This document shows positions 8,201 through 15,449 of a stretch of DNA of 18,378 bases, piece after piece; position 1 is the stretch's first letter; every line of letters starts with the position of its first letter. The DNA comes from an uncultured Porphyromonadaceae bacterium (GTDB taxonomy: Bacteria > Bacteroidota > Bacteroidia > Bacteroidales > Muribaculaceae). The stretch lies in assembly GCA_947166165.1 (NCBI GenBank), contig CAMVDK010000024.1, forward strand, positions 1 to 18,378, written 5' to 3'. The notes beneath the pieces were generated by a model. The model was not told the DNA's origin. It worked only from the letters and a program-made list of their open reading frames with translations, and ran no database searches. The translations under genes were made by a program, and so were the position numbers.

Positions 8201-8869
8201 GTGGCGGGAGCCACCGACTTCGAGGGCCGAGGCTGGCAGATGGGCAGCCCCGTGCCGCCCAAGAAGTCGGCCAGCAAGTCGGAAACGCTCGAAATGCCGC
8301 CCTACTACGTGACCCCGTCGCCCGGCGTGGTGCAGGTGAAACTGCCCCACGACACCACCACGCAGAAAGACCAGGGCCTGCAGCTGCACAACCTGATGGG
8401 GCGCATCCGCTACCAGCGCGACGCCCGCAGGGCGGTGGAACGCGGACGGCGGAGGGGCGTGTTCACCGGCGCATGGACGCAGCAGCAGTTCGAGCAGGCG
8501 CTCCACCACCTGTTCACCGACAGTGCCACCGCGCCGTGGTATGCCGACGACGCCACCGTCTACAACGAGCGCAACCTGGTGGTGCTTCTCGACGACACCA
8601 AACGCCGCCCCGACGACACCAAACGCCCCGACCGCGTGGTGTACCGCCCCGACCGCGTGGTGCGCCGCCCCGACGGCACGCTCGTGGTGATCGACTACAA
8701 GTTCGGCGTCGAGCAGCCCGGCTATGCCTCACAGGTGCGCAACTACGCCGACCTGCTGGCCGACATCACCGGCACCAGCGTCGAGCAGCACCTCGTCTAC
8801 CTCCTCCCCGGACACACGCCCAAAGTGGTGGATTTGGGAACCGTACAGCCTACTCAATCAACCCAATAA
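5198..8869 (+). CDS. AddA/RecB-like UvrD-family helicase with C-terminal PD-(D/E)XK nuclease
   Basis: 1223-residue DNA helicase-nuclease of the AddA type, expected to process double-strand breaks for recombination. Superfamily 1 motifs occur in order: Walker A 'ASAGSGKT' (29-36), Ia 'AITFTNKA' (71-78), 'STIDSFFQ' (139-146), DEAD-type 'MIDEFQDT' (445-452), III 'GDSKQSIYRFR' (481-491), V 'TIHKSKGLEF' (863-872) and VI 'YVAFTRPRNEL' (963-973). The C-terminal nuclease has 'RPDRVV', 'IDYKFG' (D1166, K1168) and 'QVRNY' (1179-1183). The start at 5198 overlaps the preceding stop (ATGA); a longer frame reaching back to 4847 merely reads through the SUI1 gene in another frame. At 8590-8662 in-frame 21-bp repeats duplicate 'RPD(D/R)...' just before the catalytic core. 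The usual partner AddB is not in the window. An M16 protease gene follows after 24 bases. Confidence 0.92.
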   Translation: MTQDELKRIQQSDERERSTLDGGLLVIKASAGSGKTYTLSRLYIELLLFEPGADGLLHLRKTGDYHHHILAITFTNKATDEMKHRIVAELHQLATDPEQSKYHSYFKKYCTTEAFAGMKQAAQSALTSILMNYSSMNVSTIDSFFQKVMRNFARELDRDYNYEIQVDGDFAVRSAVNAFLTSLGNDASRMDTASGNDKRTTVEAWVRDFISSNVEQDMRWNFYADERLVDLAKKMEDELFRSRMADIRNYLSRTDSYGNQRSDLSKIHRFKQCLTHARDYYKERYTTHFLTAFRDVMARHGITDDDLNGNQPLKSFILANKMKEGKENSSMDKHDGAIFKVGDMTISKCFKKNRVPDDEAKTEIVRLVNELIVCYDRWQLLESMISSVGLLGLLGEIDLKLEQYRKDNNVVLIADTNDLINLLVRGDNAVPFIYERVGTWINHFMIDEFQDTSHKQYENFLPLLYESLSHARSNAFSLLIGDSKQSIYRFRNADPTLFRDHVNTDFARKGLRLSNLPTNFRSLKQVVTFNNLLFEQLVEHYVGKDTVPREQSVVYRTFIPSGQPSDYQQIIHKLGVDADSGEPYPEGCVRVLTKAAGGDPLTTELMLEELPAYLLELHKRFAWSQMGILVNRNSEGVNVVQRILEHNKENAANPDQLIRVTSDEAMQLSNSPSVRRIVSMLRFIDMVQYHVDDSDADDAITTSSACGDDDMAQRIAKKRLSDQRYLHVLADFVAKIARQGDTEAAEAGRILDECFKGHDSQVGRSRDEKLKAYAQELGELLPDPRTHLLTLTTIVECIIERVILADGSHQRETAYLLAFQSMVADFVNRSGGTVREFLRFWDQKCDKLTMASATGEDAITVLTIHKSKGLEFDCVIIPYACWDVSDNSSDKQYWLQDTEWTSEGCDALLSGVPGVNFTPDLLPPLLPIDKSKANYLAEREGMFKRLIKRQTDDALIDNLNKTYVAFTRPRNELHIFAFKANPNRSSSIEHIDELLMLLMPQVAGATDFEGRGWQMGSPVPPKKSASKSETLEMPPYYVTPSPGVVQVKLPHDTTTQKDQGLQLHNLMGRIRYQRDARRAVERGRRRGVFTGAWTQQQFEQALHHLFTDSATAPWYADDATVYNERNLVVLLDDTKRRPDDTKRPDRVVYRPDRVVRRPDGTLVVIDYKFGVEQPGYASQVRNYADLLADITGTSVEQHLVYLLPGHTPKVVDLGTVQPTQSTQ
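8590..8662 (+). repeat. In-frame 21-bp tandem repeats inside the nuclease domain
   Basis: CGACGACACCAAACGCC occurs at 8590-8606 and 8611-8627. CGCCCCGACCGCGTGGTG occurs at 8624-8641 and 8645-8662. Both pairs are offset by 21 bases, that is 7 codons. The protein reads as repeated RPDDTK / RPDRVV units (about residues 1132-1158), immediately before the catalytic IDYK. The reading frame is kept. Confidence 0.85.
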
Positions 8870-8893
8870 CAAACCAACAACCAACCAACACAA

Positions 8894-11803
8894 ATGAGAA
8901 CCTTAAAAACGATCCTACTCTCGGCTGTGGCGCTGATGGCGCTCACGGCCCACGGGCAGCTGCCCACGCCGGTCACCTATGCCGGCGACCCGATGGCCAC
9001 CCAGTGCTACACGCTCGACAATGGCCTGAAAGTGTTTCTGAGTGTCAACAACCAGAGTCCGCGCATCTCGGCGCTTATCGCCGTGCGCACCGGCTCGCGC
9101 AACGACCCGGCCGAGACCACCGGACTGGCGCACTACCTAGAGCACCTCATGTTCAAGGGCACCCGGCAGTACGGCACCAGCAACGCCGTGGCCGAGGCCC
9201 CGCTGCTCGACACCATCCAGACGCGCTACGAGCACTACCGCCAGGTGACCGACCCGGCCACGCGCAAGCGGCTCTACCACGAAATCGACAGCATCTCGCA
9301 ACTCGCCGCGCAGTACAACATCCCCAACGAGTACGACAAACTCATGGCCGGCATCGGAGCCATAGGCACCAACGCCTACACCAGCACCGACGTCACCTGC
9401 TACACCGAGGACATCCCCGCCAACGAGGTGGACCGCTGGGCGCGCATCCAGGCCGACCGGTTCCAGAACATGGTCATCCGCGGGTTCCACACCGAGCTGG
9501 AGGCCGTCTACGAGGAGAAGAACATCTCCATGGCCAAGGACGACTGGAAGGTCTACGAGGCCCTCTATGCCAAGGTGTTCCCTGGCCACCCCTACGGCAC
9601 GCAGACCACCATCGGCACGCAGGATCACTTGAAGAATCCCTCGATTGTCAACATCAAGAACTATTACAACAACTATTATTGCCCCAACAATGTGGCCATC
9701 TGCATGGCGGGCGACATGAACCCCACCGAGGTGATTGCCATCCTCAACCGCTACTTTGGCCAGTGGAAGCCCAACCCATCGCTGTCGCGGCCCGAGTTCG
9801 CTCCCCTCAAGCCGCTCACCGCTCCCGTCGACACCACTGTGCTCGGTCAGGAAGCCGAACAACTGATGATTGCCTGGCGCTTCGACGGCGGCCGCTCGCT
9901 GCAGAACGACACCATCGAGGTCATCGCCGACATGCTCAGCAACGGCACCGCCGGACTCATGGACTTGAACCTGAACCAGCCGCACAAAGTGCTGGGCTGT
10001 GCCTGCTATCCCGACCAGATGACCGACTACTCGCTGCTGGTGGCCGCAGGCATGCCCATCGAGGGGCAGACGCTCGAACAGGCCCGCGACCTGATTCTCG
10101 GCGAGGTGGCTAAACTGCGCCAGGGGCAGTTTGACGACGACCTGCTCGTGAGCGTGGTCAACAACCGCAAACGCCAGTATCTGCAGGGCCTCGACAACAA
10201 CCGCTCGCGCACCAGCCAGATGGTGGACGCCTTCATCAACGGCCGCGACTGGGGGCAGGAGGTGCGCAAGCTCGACCGCCTCTCGGGCATGACCAAGCAG
10301 CAAATCGTCGACTTCGCACAGCGACACCTGGGCGACGGCTATGTGTGCGTGTACAAGCGCATGGGCGAGGACACCTCGCTCAAGAAAATCGAGAAGCCCG
10401 AAATCACGCCCATCCCCGCCAACCGCGACATGCAGAGCGACTTTGTGCGCAACATCATGGCCGAGACGGTGACACCCATCCAGCCGCAATGGGTCGACTT
10501 CAGCAAGGAGATGACCGTGACCACCACCAAGGCCGGACTGCCGCTGCTCTACAAGCAGAACACGCAGGACGACCTGTTCTCGCTCAACTTCCACTATGAG
10601 TTCGGCCTCACCGCCGACAACCGCTATGGCACGGCCTTCAACTACATGGACTACCTGGGCACCAACAGCCTGCCGCTGCAGCAATTCAAGCAGCAGATGT
10701 ACAAGCTGGCTTGCGACTACAGCTTCACCGCCTACGACAACGACCTCTACATCACCGTCTCGGGTCTGGGCGAGAACATGGCCAAGGCCGTCGAACTGGT
10801 GGAGCAGCTCATGACCTCGCCCAAAGTCGACAACGAGGCCTACAAGTCGATGGTCGAGGCCGTGCTCAAGTCGCGCGCCGATGCCAAGACCAATCAAGAG
10901 TCATGCTTCGGAGCCTTGATGGAATACGGCCTCTACGGCCCGCGCAACTCGCAGACCAACATCATGAGCGCCGCCGAATTGCGTGGTGCCAATCCGGCCG
11001 AACTTGTCGGCCTGGTGAAGAATCTGCGGGGCATCAAGCACACGGTGTTCTACTATGGCCCCATGACGCAGGCCGAACTCGACAAAACGCTGACCGCCCT
11101 CCACAAGACACCCAAAAAGCTGGCCGACGTGCCGGTGGGACAGGACTACATCGAGACGCTCACCCCAGCCACCGAAATCCTGCTCGCCCCCTACGACGCC
11201 AAGAACATCTACCTCGTGCAGGGCAACAACCACGGCCAGCGCTGGAGCCCCGACCGTGCAGCAGTCATCTCACTGTTCAACGAATACTTCGGCGGCAGCA
11301 TGAACAGCATCGTGTTCCAAGAGTTGCGCGAGACGCGCGGTCTGGCCTACTCGGCAGCCGCACGCTACCAGCAGCCCTCACGCCCCAAGACGCACGGCGA
11401 GTATGCCTACACCTACATCATCACGCAAAACGACAAGATGATGGACTGCGTGCGTGAGTTCAACCACCTCATCGACACCATTCCGCAATCGGAAGGCGCA
11501 TTCCAGCTCGCCAAAGACGCGCTGACCAAGAAGCTCGCCAGCCGTCGCACCGTGCGCGGCGGAGTGCTCAACGCTTACTACAACGCACGCCAGCTGGGCA
11601 TTGACTGTGAATTGAACAAAATCATCTACGAGGGGCTGCAACGCCTCACCATGCAGGACATCGTCGACTTCGAGCAGCAGACCATGGCCCACAGGCCCTA
11701 CCGCTACATCATCCTCGGCAACGAGGCCGACCTCGACATGAACGCCCTCGAGAAGATTGCCCCCGTCCGCCGTCTCACCCTCGAAGACATCTTCGGCTAC
11801 TGA
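8894..11803 (+). CDS. Periplasmic M16 (insulinase/pitrilysin) zinc metalloprotease
   Basis: 969 residues. Residues 1-22 are a signal peptide (MRTLKTILLSAVALMALTAHGQ), so it acts in the periplasm. The inverted zinc motif H-x-x-E-H is at H80-Y-L-E83-H84, and the third zinc ligand lies in the conserved 'ELEAVYEEKN' (201-210). Between them is the charged helical insertion (about 104-150) typical of large two-lobed Bacteroidetes M16 proteins. The second, inactive half carries the usual 'RETRGLAYSA' R/Y-type segment near the C terminus. The length (about 940-970) equals a fused pair of M16 halves, in which one lobe is catalytic and both form a chamber that degrades peptides. It lies 24 bases after the helicase gene behind an AC-rich leader and ends at a strong terminator, so it is probably the last gene of the operon. 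No functional link to the helicase is evident. Confidence 0.92.
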   Translation: MRTLKTILLSAVALMALTAHGQLPTPVTYAGDPMATQCYTLDNGLKVFLSVNNQSPRISALIAVRTGSRNDPAETTGLAHYLEHLMFKGTRQYGTSNAVAEAPLLDTIQTRYEHYRQVTDPATRKRLYHEIDSISQLAAQYNIPNEYDKLMAGIGAIGTNAYTSTDVTCYTEDIPANEVDRWARIQADRFQNMVIRGFHTELEAVYEEKNISMAKDDWKVYEALYAKVFPGHPYGTQTTIGTQDHLKNPSIVNIKNYYNNYYCPNNVAICMAGDMNPTEVIAILNRYFGQWKPNPSLSRPEFAPLKPLTAPVDTTVLGQEAEQLMIAWRFDGGRSLQNDTIEVIADMLSNGTAGLMDLNLNQPHKVLGCACYPDQMTDYSLLVAAGMPIEGQTLEQARDLILGEVAKLRQGQFDDDLLVSVVNNRKRQYLQGLDNNRSRTSQMVDAFINGRDWGQEVRKLDRLSGMTKQQIVDFAQRHLGDGYVCVYKRMGEDTSLKKIEKPEITPIPANRDMQSDFVRNIMAETVTPIQPQWVDFSKEMTVTTTKAGLPLLYKQNTQDDLFSLNFHYEFGLTADNRYGTAFNYMDYLGTNSLPLQQFKQQMYKLACDYSFTAYDNDLYITVSGLGENMAKAVELVEQLMTSPKVDNEAYKSMVEAVLKSRADAKTNQESCFGALMEYGLYGPRNSQTNIMSAAELRGANPAELVGLVKNLRGIKHTVFYYGPMTQAELDKTLTALHKTPKKLADVPVGQDYIETLTPATEILLAPYDAKNIYLVQGNNHGQRWSPDRAAVISLFNEYFGGSMNSIVFQELRETRGLAYSAAARYQQPSRPKTHGEYAYTYIITQNDKMMDCVREFNHLIDTIPQSEGAFQLAKDALTKKLASRRTVRGGVLNAYYNARQLGIDCELNKIIYEGLQRLTMQDIVDFEQQTMAHRPYRYIILGNEADLDMNALEKIAPVRRLTLEDIFGY

Positions 11804-11848
11804 TCGCCAAGCCACCGGCCTGACGGAGTAAAACCGAACCCACCTGAC

Positions 11849-11887
11849 GGGCGGGACCGACAACCATGACTCGGCCCCGCCCATTTT
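11849..11887 (+). terminator. Intrinsic terminator of the SUI1-AddA-M16 operon
   Basis: GGGCGGG-A-CCGA (11849-11860) pairs with TCGG-C-CCCGCCC (11871-11882) around one mismatch, with a 10-base loop, followed by ATTTT (11883-11887). It lies 45 bases past the M16 stop codon. Confidence 0.8.
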
Positions 11888-11900
11888 CATGAAGCTTGGC

Positions 11901-12007
11901 ATGGTTTTTGCATACCATCAAGTGAGTGCCACTCGACAAATATCATGGGAAACCACCACATCGCCATGCGATGCGTGCTGGAAATGGTATGAATTTCCTA
12001 ATACCAT
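11901..12007 (+). repeat. Repeated and inverted ATACCAT motifs upstream of the M50 protease gene
   Basis: ATACCAT occurs at 11912-11918 and 12001-12007, and its inverse ATGGTAT at 11984-11990. The last two form a perfect 7-bp hairpin with a 10-base loop, ending 19 bases before the ATG at 12027. A partial arm ATGGT (11901-11905) faces the first copy. I find no clear TAnnTTTG box between 11888 and 12026, so these may be part of the control region or leader structure. The function is unknown. Confidence 0.4.
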
Positions 12008-12026
12008 AAAAAACAACTTTCTGAAT

Positions 12027-12854
12027 ATGAACGAGAACGAGATTGATCAGCTTCCCGCAGTGGAAGAGACACCTACCCCATCCATCGATGGCGTAGAGGC
12101 GCAGACCCCATCCGACGAAGGGCTGAAGTTTCATTGGATTCAGCTGCTTATCGGTGCGGCGCTTTGCTATTTTTGGTTTTACCGGAGCTGGACTTCCATG
12201 CTGGCGCTGGCCTTGGTGGTCATCATCCATGAGCTGGGCCATGTGGTTATGGGCAAGAAATTTGGCTGCTTCATCACAGAGATGCAGGTTTTCCTGCTCT
12301 GCTTTGTGAGCTACAAGCCCAAGCAGGTGGCCGGCGGCAGCCGGTGGCGCGACATCACCTGGAGCCTGGGCACGCTGCCCCTGGGAGGCTTCACCTTGTT
12401 CAAATCGCGTCAGACTCAAGAAGCCGAAGGAGCCGAGGCCGAGGCCGAAGAGCTTGTCCTCGACGACGAAGAGGCGGCCGCCTCGCCCTATTTCGACGAC
12501 AAGCCGGCCTGGCAGCGGCTGCTCATCTCGGCGGGTGGCGTGCTGTTCAACATCGCCACGTTTTTCATCATGTATCTCGCTTTCCCGTTCATCCCGTACA
12601 GTTGGGAGCAATACTGGTGGGCCCCGATGTCGCTGTCGCTGATTCTGGCCGTGCTCAACATCCTGCCCATCTATCCCCTCGACGGCGGCGCCATCATCTT
12701 TGCCTGCTACGAGATAGCCACCGGCCGAAAACCGTCCGACCAGTTTATCAAAACCTGCGGCACGATTGGCTTCATTCTCATCATCCTGTTTTTCTGGGTC
12801 TTCCCCGGGTTCATCAACGACATCCTGCACAACGTGTTGAGGGTGTTCTTCTGA
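12027..12854 (+). CDS. M50 family (site-2 protease-like) membrane metalloprotease
   Basis: 275-residue integral inner-membrane protein. The zinc motif HELGH (H68, E69, H72) lies in a transmembrane helix (about 57-75). The second M50 signature is 'NILPIYPLDGG' (211-221), in which D219 is the expected third zinc ligand. 'SAGGVLFN' (168-175) is the family's G-x-x-x-N segment. Further hydrophobic helices are at about 38-51, 163-187, 198-214 and 245-262. There is no PDZ domain, unlike RseP. Instead the loop at about 129-152 is highly acidic (Glu/Ala/Asp). Such proteases cut transmembrane helices, often of anti-sigma factors, but the substrate here is unknown. I took the ATG at 12027 because the 46 residues upstream of it look like untranslated leader. 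It faces the 759-residue gene across a shared terminator. Confidence 0.88.
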   Translation: MNENEIDQLPAVEETPTPSIDGVEAQTPSDEGLKFHWIQLLIGAALCYFWFYRSWTSMLALALVVIIHELGHVVMGKKFGCFITEMQVFLLCFVSYKPKQVAGGSRWRDITWSLGTLPLGGFTLFKSRQTQEAEGAEAEAEELVLDDEEAAASPYFDDKPAWQRLLISAGGVLFNIATFFIMYLAFPFIPYSWEQYWWAPMSLSLILAVLNILPIYPLDGGAIIFACYEIATGRKPSDQFIKTCGTIGFILIILFFWVFPGFINDILHNVLRVFF

Positions 12855-12876
12855 CCCCCATTGACCCGCCCTGGCG

Positions 12877-12911
12877 AAAAGCGACCCGAAGGCCTGGCCT
12901 CCGGGTCGCTT
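12877..12911. terminator. Shared terminator between convergent genes
   Basis: Ten perfect base pairs, AAGCGACCCG (12879-12888) / CGGGTCGCTT (12902-12911). The 13-base loop can form an extra AGG/CCT pairing. On the minus strand the stem runs into TTTTCGCC (A run at 12877-12880), so it best terminates the minus-strand dockerin gene, ending 31 bases after its stop. It also lies 24 bases past the plus-strand M50 stop, where the T tract is poor. Confidence 0.7.
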
Positions 12912-12942
12912 GAGGTGTGTCTGCTGGCGGGGCCAGCTTGAT

Positions 12943-15222
12943 TTACTTCTCGAGGATGATGTTGATGAGCGCGTTGATGTCGAGCACGTCGACATTGTTG
13001 TCGCCGTTCACATCGGGATTGCCGATGATGCCGGAGGCGGTGCCGTCGTTGAGGATGGCGTTGACGCACAGGTTGACGTCGATCACGTCGACGGTGCCGT
13101 CGTTGTTCAGGTCGCCGATGATGGCAGGCTGGCTGTCGCCCCAGGTGATGGTGATGCTCTTCACATAGGCGCGCTTGGTGGCGGTGAGCGTGAGGCTTGC
13201 CAGAGGCTCCTCAAGGTTCTCGGCGATGGTGTAGGTGGCCATCGAGTCGGCCAGGGCCACGCCGTTCATGTAGGCCACGTCATACACTCCGGTGGTGGCG
13301 TTGTGCCAGTTCTCGGCCTCGACTTCCACGGTCTTCACGTTGGGGAAGGCTTCGATGAAGTTGAGCGTCATCGTGCCGTTGGCCTTGCTGGAGCTGAACT
13401 TGATGCCGGTCAGGCCCTTGTAAGCCTTGACGATGTCGGTGGCGCCGGCCACATACTGTGCGCCCTCGGTGATGTAGGCCATCACGTCGTCGCTGCTCAT
13501 CTCGACGTTGCTGTCGGTTTCGTAGTCGGCAAACACGATGGTGGCGGTGCCGCTGGCGGGCAGGGGCTCGGGCAGGCTAATCACATAGTCGGCGGTGAAC
13601 TCGGCCACATCGGCGTGGTGCTCGTCCATGACCTCGACCTTGATGGTGGCGCTCTCGGTCACGGCGATGCCGTTCTCGGCGTCATATTCCACTTCTTCGC
13701 CATTCAGGTAGTAGGCCACGATGGTCTCGCCATAGGTGTTCTCGATGGCGACCTTCACGTTCTGGGCGGTGTAGTAGGTGCCGGCTTCGGGAGTGAAGGT
13801 GGCGGTGATGGCGGGCAGGGTGATGTTGTAGGTGGCCGAAGCCTCTACAAGCTGGTCGCCGTCGGTGGCGTAGGCCGTGACGGTGGCATTCTCATAGAGG
13901 GTGAAGGGCTCGGTGTAGTCCACATCGTCGCCGTTGTTGATGGCGTAGGTGACGATGGCGTCGGGGTTGTTGCAGGCGATGGTCACGGTCACGGGGCCGT
14001 CGTAGTCGCCGCCGGCGGGCGTGATGGCCACCGTGAGTTGCTCGGCGGGGGTGACGTCGACAAACTCGAGCGGCATGAACTGGTTGCCGTTGAAGTAGCT
14101 CACGATTCCGTAGATGTCGAACACGCTGCCCGTGGCGGGAGCGGTGACGCCGAAGCGGTCGGTGTACAGAGCCACGCTGTCGCTGCCCACCACGATGTAG
14201 TTATCCATGACGGAGGCACCGCGAATCACGGCGTAGCGGCCGAAGTTGCTGAGGTCCACCTGATCCACGGTCAGCTCGATGGCGGTGGGTGCCGCATTGG
14301 CGGTGGCTGCTGCCAGGCCGGCGGGGTTGGTCATCTCGGGAGCGCCCTTGTAGGTGGTCTTCTTACCGGTGAAGCCTGCGGGAATCTGGTCGCCCATCTG
14401 GTAGGTCTGGTCGATGGTGCCGAAGATGAGGATACCGTTGTTGGCGTCCTGGGCATAGAGGTACTTGCCGGTCTGGCCCAGCACGGTGAGCGTGCCGTTG
14501 AAGGTCAGCTCGGTGTCGTCCTGCAGCGCGTTGAACTCGGCCACAGTGCTCACTGTGGTGGCTGCGGGCAGGAAGGTCACGACCTTGGTGGCCACATCGC
14601 TCTCCTCCTCGCCCAGCACGGCCTTGGCCTTGATGGTGGCGGATTCGGTGAGGTCGAAGTTGTCGCCCTCGGTCCAGTCGCCGTCGTTGAGCGCGTAGTA
14701 GATGGTGGCGCCTTCGGTGGCGCAGGTGATGCCCACGTTCACCTCATCGCCCTCGTAGTACGGGCCCTCGGCGGGGTCGAGCGTGATCACCGGGGTGGCC
14801 ACACCCTGCACTTCGGCGTCGATGGTGACAGTGATGCCCTGGAAGCGCACGTGTCCGGAGGTGCCGCCCTGGGTGAAGGTCACGCTGGTGGCCTCGCCGG
14901 TCCACACGCCGCTCTCATAGGTGCCGGCGTCGGCGCTGAGCTGGTCGCCTTGGGTGATGTTGAACTCGATTTTCGAGATCGTGGCTGAGGCGCTCACGTT
15001 GAGCGTGCCGCCACCGTACAGACGCACGGCCGTGCCGTTGCTGTACCACTTGGGGGTGTTGCTGTTGGTGCCCTTGTCAAAGGTGAGCGTAACGCCGTTT
15101 TTCTCGATGGTGCTCACCTCTTCGCCATTGCTGAAGCCTGTGGTGAGGTCGAAGGTCACCGTGCCGGCCCACGCTGCAGTCGTGAGCACGGCCATCATCA
15201 ACAGAGAAAGAATTTTCTTCAT
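12943..15222 (-). CDS. Secreted multidomain beta-sandwich protein with chitobiase-C-like repeats, OB-like domain and dockerin
   Basis: 759 residues; function unknown, probably surface adhesion or carbohydrate binding. Residues 1-19 are a signal peptide (MKKILSLLMMAVLTTAAWA). Residues about 20-136 are a jelly-roll-like module ('VRFQGITVTI' end), echoed at about 555-694 ('VKSITITWG'). Three modules resemble chitobiase/hexosaminidase C-terminal repeats (about 142-217, 395-468, 470-550), with 'Y-Y-x-x-x-x-V-x-V-x-I' and 'ESATIKA/KV' motifs. Between them, about 222-392, is an OB-fold-like region ('FNGTLTVLGQTGKYLYAQD', 'GILIFG') of the kind seen in DUF5689-type surface proteins. Residues 703-759 are a type I dockerin with loops 'DLNNDGTVDVID' and 'DVNGDNNVDVLD'. 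There is no recognisable catalytic domain. It has its own promoter and terminator. Together with the LRR protein it is the second dockerin-bearing gene of the window. The dockerin assignment is firm; the other domain names are by resemblance. Confidence 0.87.
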   Translation of the reverse strand: MKKILSLLMMAVLTTAAWAGTVTFDLTTGFSNGEEVSTIEKNGVTLTFDKGTNSNTPKWYSNGTAVRLYGGGTLNVSASATISKIEFNITQGDQLSADAGTYESGVWTGEATSVTFTQGGTSGHVRFQGITVTIDAEVQGVATPVITLDPAEGPYYEGDEVNVGITCATEGATIYYALNDGDWTEGDNFDLTESATIKAKAVLGEEESDVATKVVTFLPAATTVSTVAEFNALQDDTELTFNGTLTVLGQTGKYLYAQDANNGILIFGTIDQTYQMGDQIPAGFTGKKTTYKGAPEMTNPAGLAAATANAAPTAIELTVDQVDLSNFGRYAVIRGASVMDNYIVVGSDSVALYTDRFGVTAPATGSVFDIYGIVSYFNGNQFMPLEFVDVTPAEQLTVAITPAGGDYDGPVTVTIACNNPDAIVTYAINNGDDVDYTEPFTLYENATVTAYATDGDQLVEASATYNITLPAITATFTPEAGTYYTAQNVKVAIENTYGETIVAYYLNGEEVEYDAENGIAVTESATIKVEVMDEHHADVAEFTADYVISLPEPLPASGTATIVFADYETDSNVEMSSDDVMAYITEGAQYVAGATDIVKAYKGLTGIKFSSSKANGTMTLNFIEAFPNVKTVEVEAENWHNATTGVYDVAYMNGVALADSMATYTIAENLEEPLASLTLTATKRAYVKSITITWGDSQPAIIGDLNNDGTVDVIDVNLCVNAILNDGTASGIIGNPDVNGDNNVDVLDINALINIILEK

Positions 15223-15302
15223 AATTGAATCAGGATTAGTTAATTAATAAAAGGGTTGATATCAAATTGTTTCGCAATCTAGTGTCGCTACGGTTCAGGC
15301 TG

Positions 15303-15310
15303 CAAAATTA
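15303..15310 (-). promoter_or_regulatory. -7 box of the 759-residue dockerin gene promoter
   Basis: TAATTTTG on the minus strand matches TAnnTTTG perfectly and continues CAGCCTGA. No TTTG stands at the usual distance upstream (TATG is the nearest), so this promoter may be weak or depend on an activator. The leader would be about 75 bases. Confidence 0.55.
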
Positions 15311-15418
15311 ATACAATAAAATGAGAAAACATAAAAAAGAGCGTTAAAAATGTGGGCGTTAACTCACACCCGCCTCTGGCACGTCGGGCGGCGGGGACGC
15401 TTTTTTCGGCCAGAAAAC

Positions 15419-15449
15419 TTGCCTGTGCCGCAAATATCCGCTAAATTTG
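15419..15449 (+). promoter_or_regulatory. Promoter of the tsaE-birA-LOG operon
   Basis: TTG (15419-15421), 20 bases, then TAAATTTG (15442-15449), continuing CAGTGG. This is a good Bacteroidetes promoter. Transcription near 15456 places it about 87 bases before the tsaE ATG and inside any longer frame beginning at 15447, which supports the start at 15543. Confidence 0.75.

Noticed and set aside
5597..8509. 970-codon open frame on the minus strand, opposite the helicase gene
   Set aside because: The translation is Val/Gly/His/Ala/Leu-rich with no motifs. It mirrors the GC-biased codons of the helicase, whose motifs are complete, so it is an antisense shadow.
9137..10897. 586-codon minus-strand and 546-codon plus-strand (8473-10113) frames over the M16 gene
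   Set aside because: Compositional shadows. The M16 frame has HYLEH, a signal peptide and normal family length.
12910..14988. 692-codon open frame on the plus strand, opposite the dockerin protein
   Set aside because: Low-complexity Gly/Val/His/Asp composition. The minus strand encodes a protein with signal peptide and dockerin, and its terminator lies at 12877-12911 as expected.
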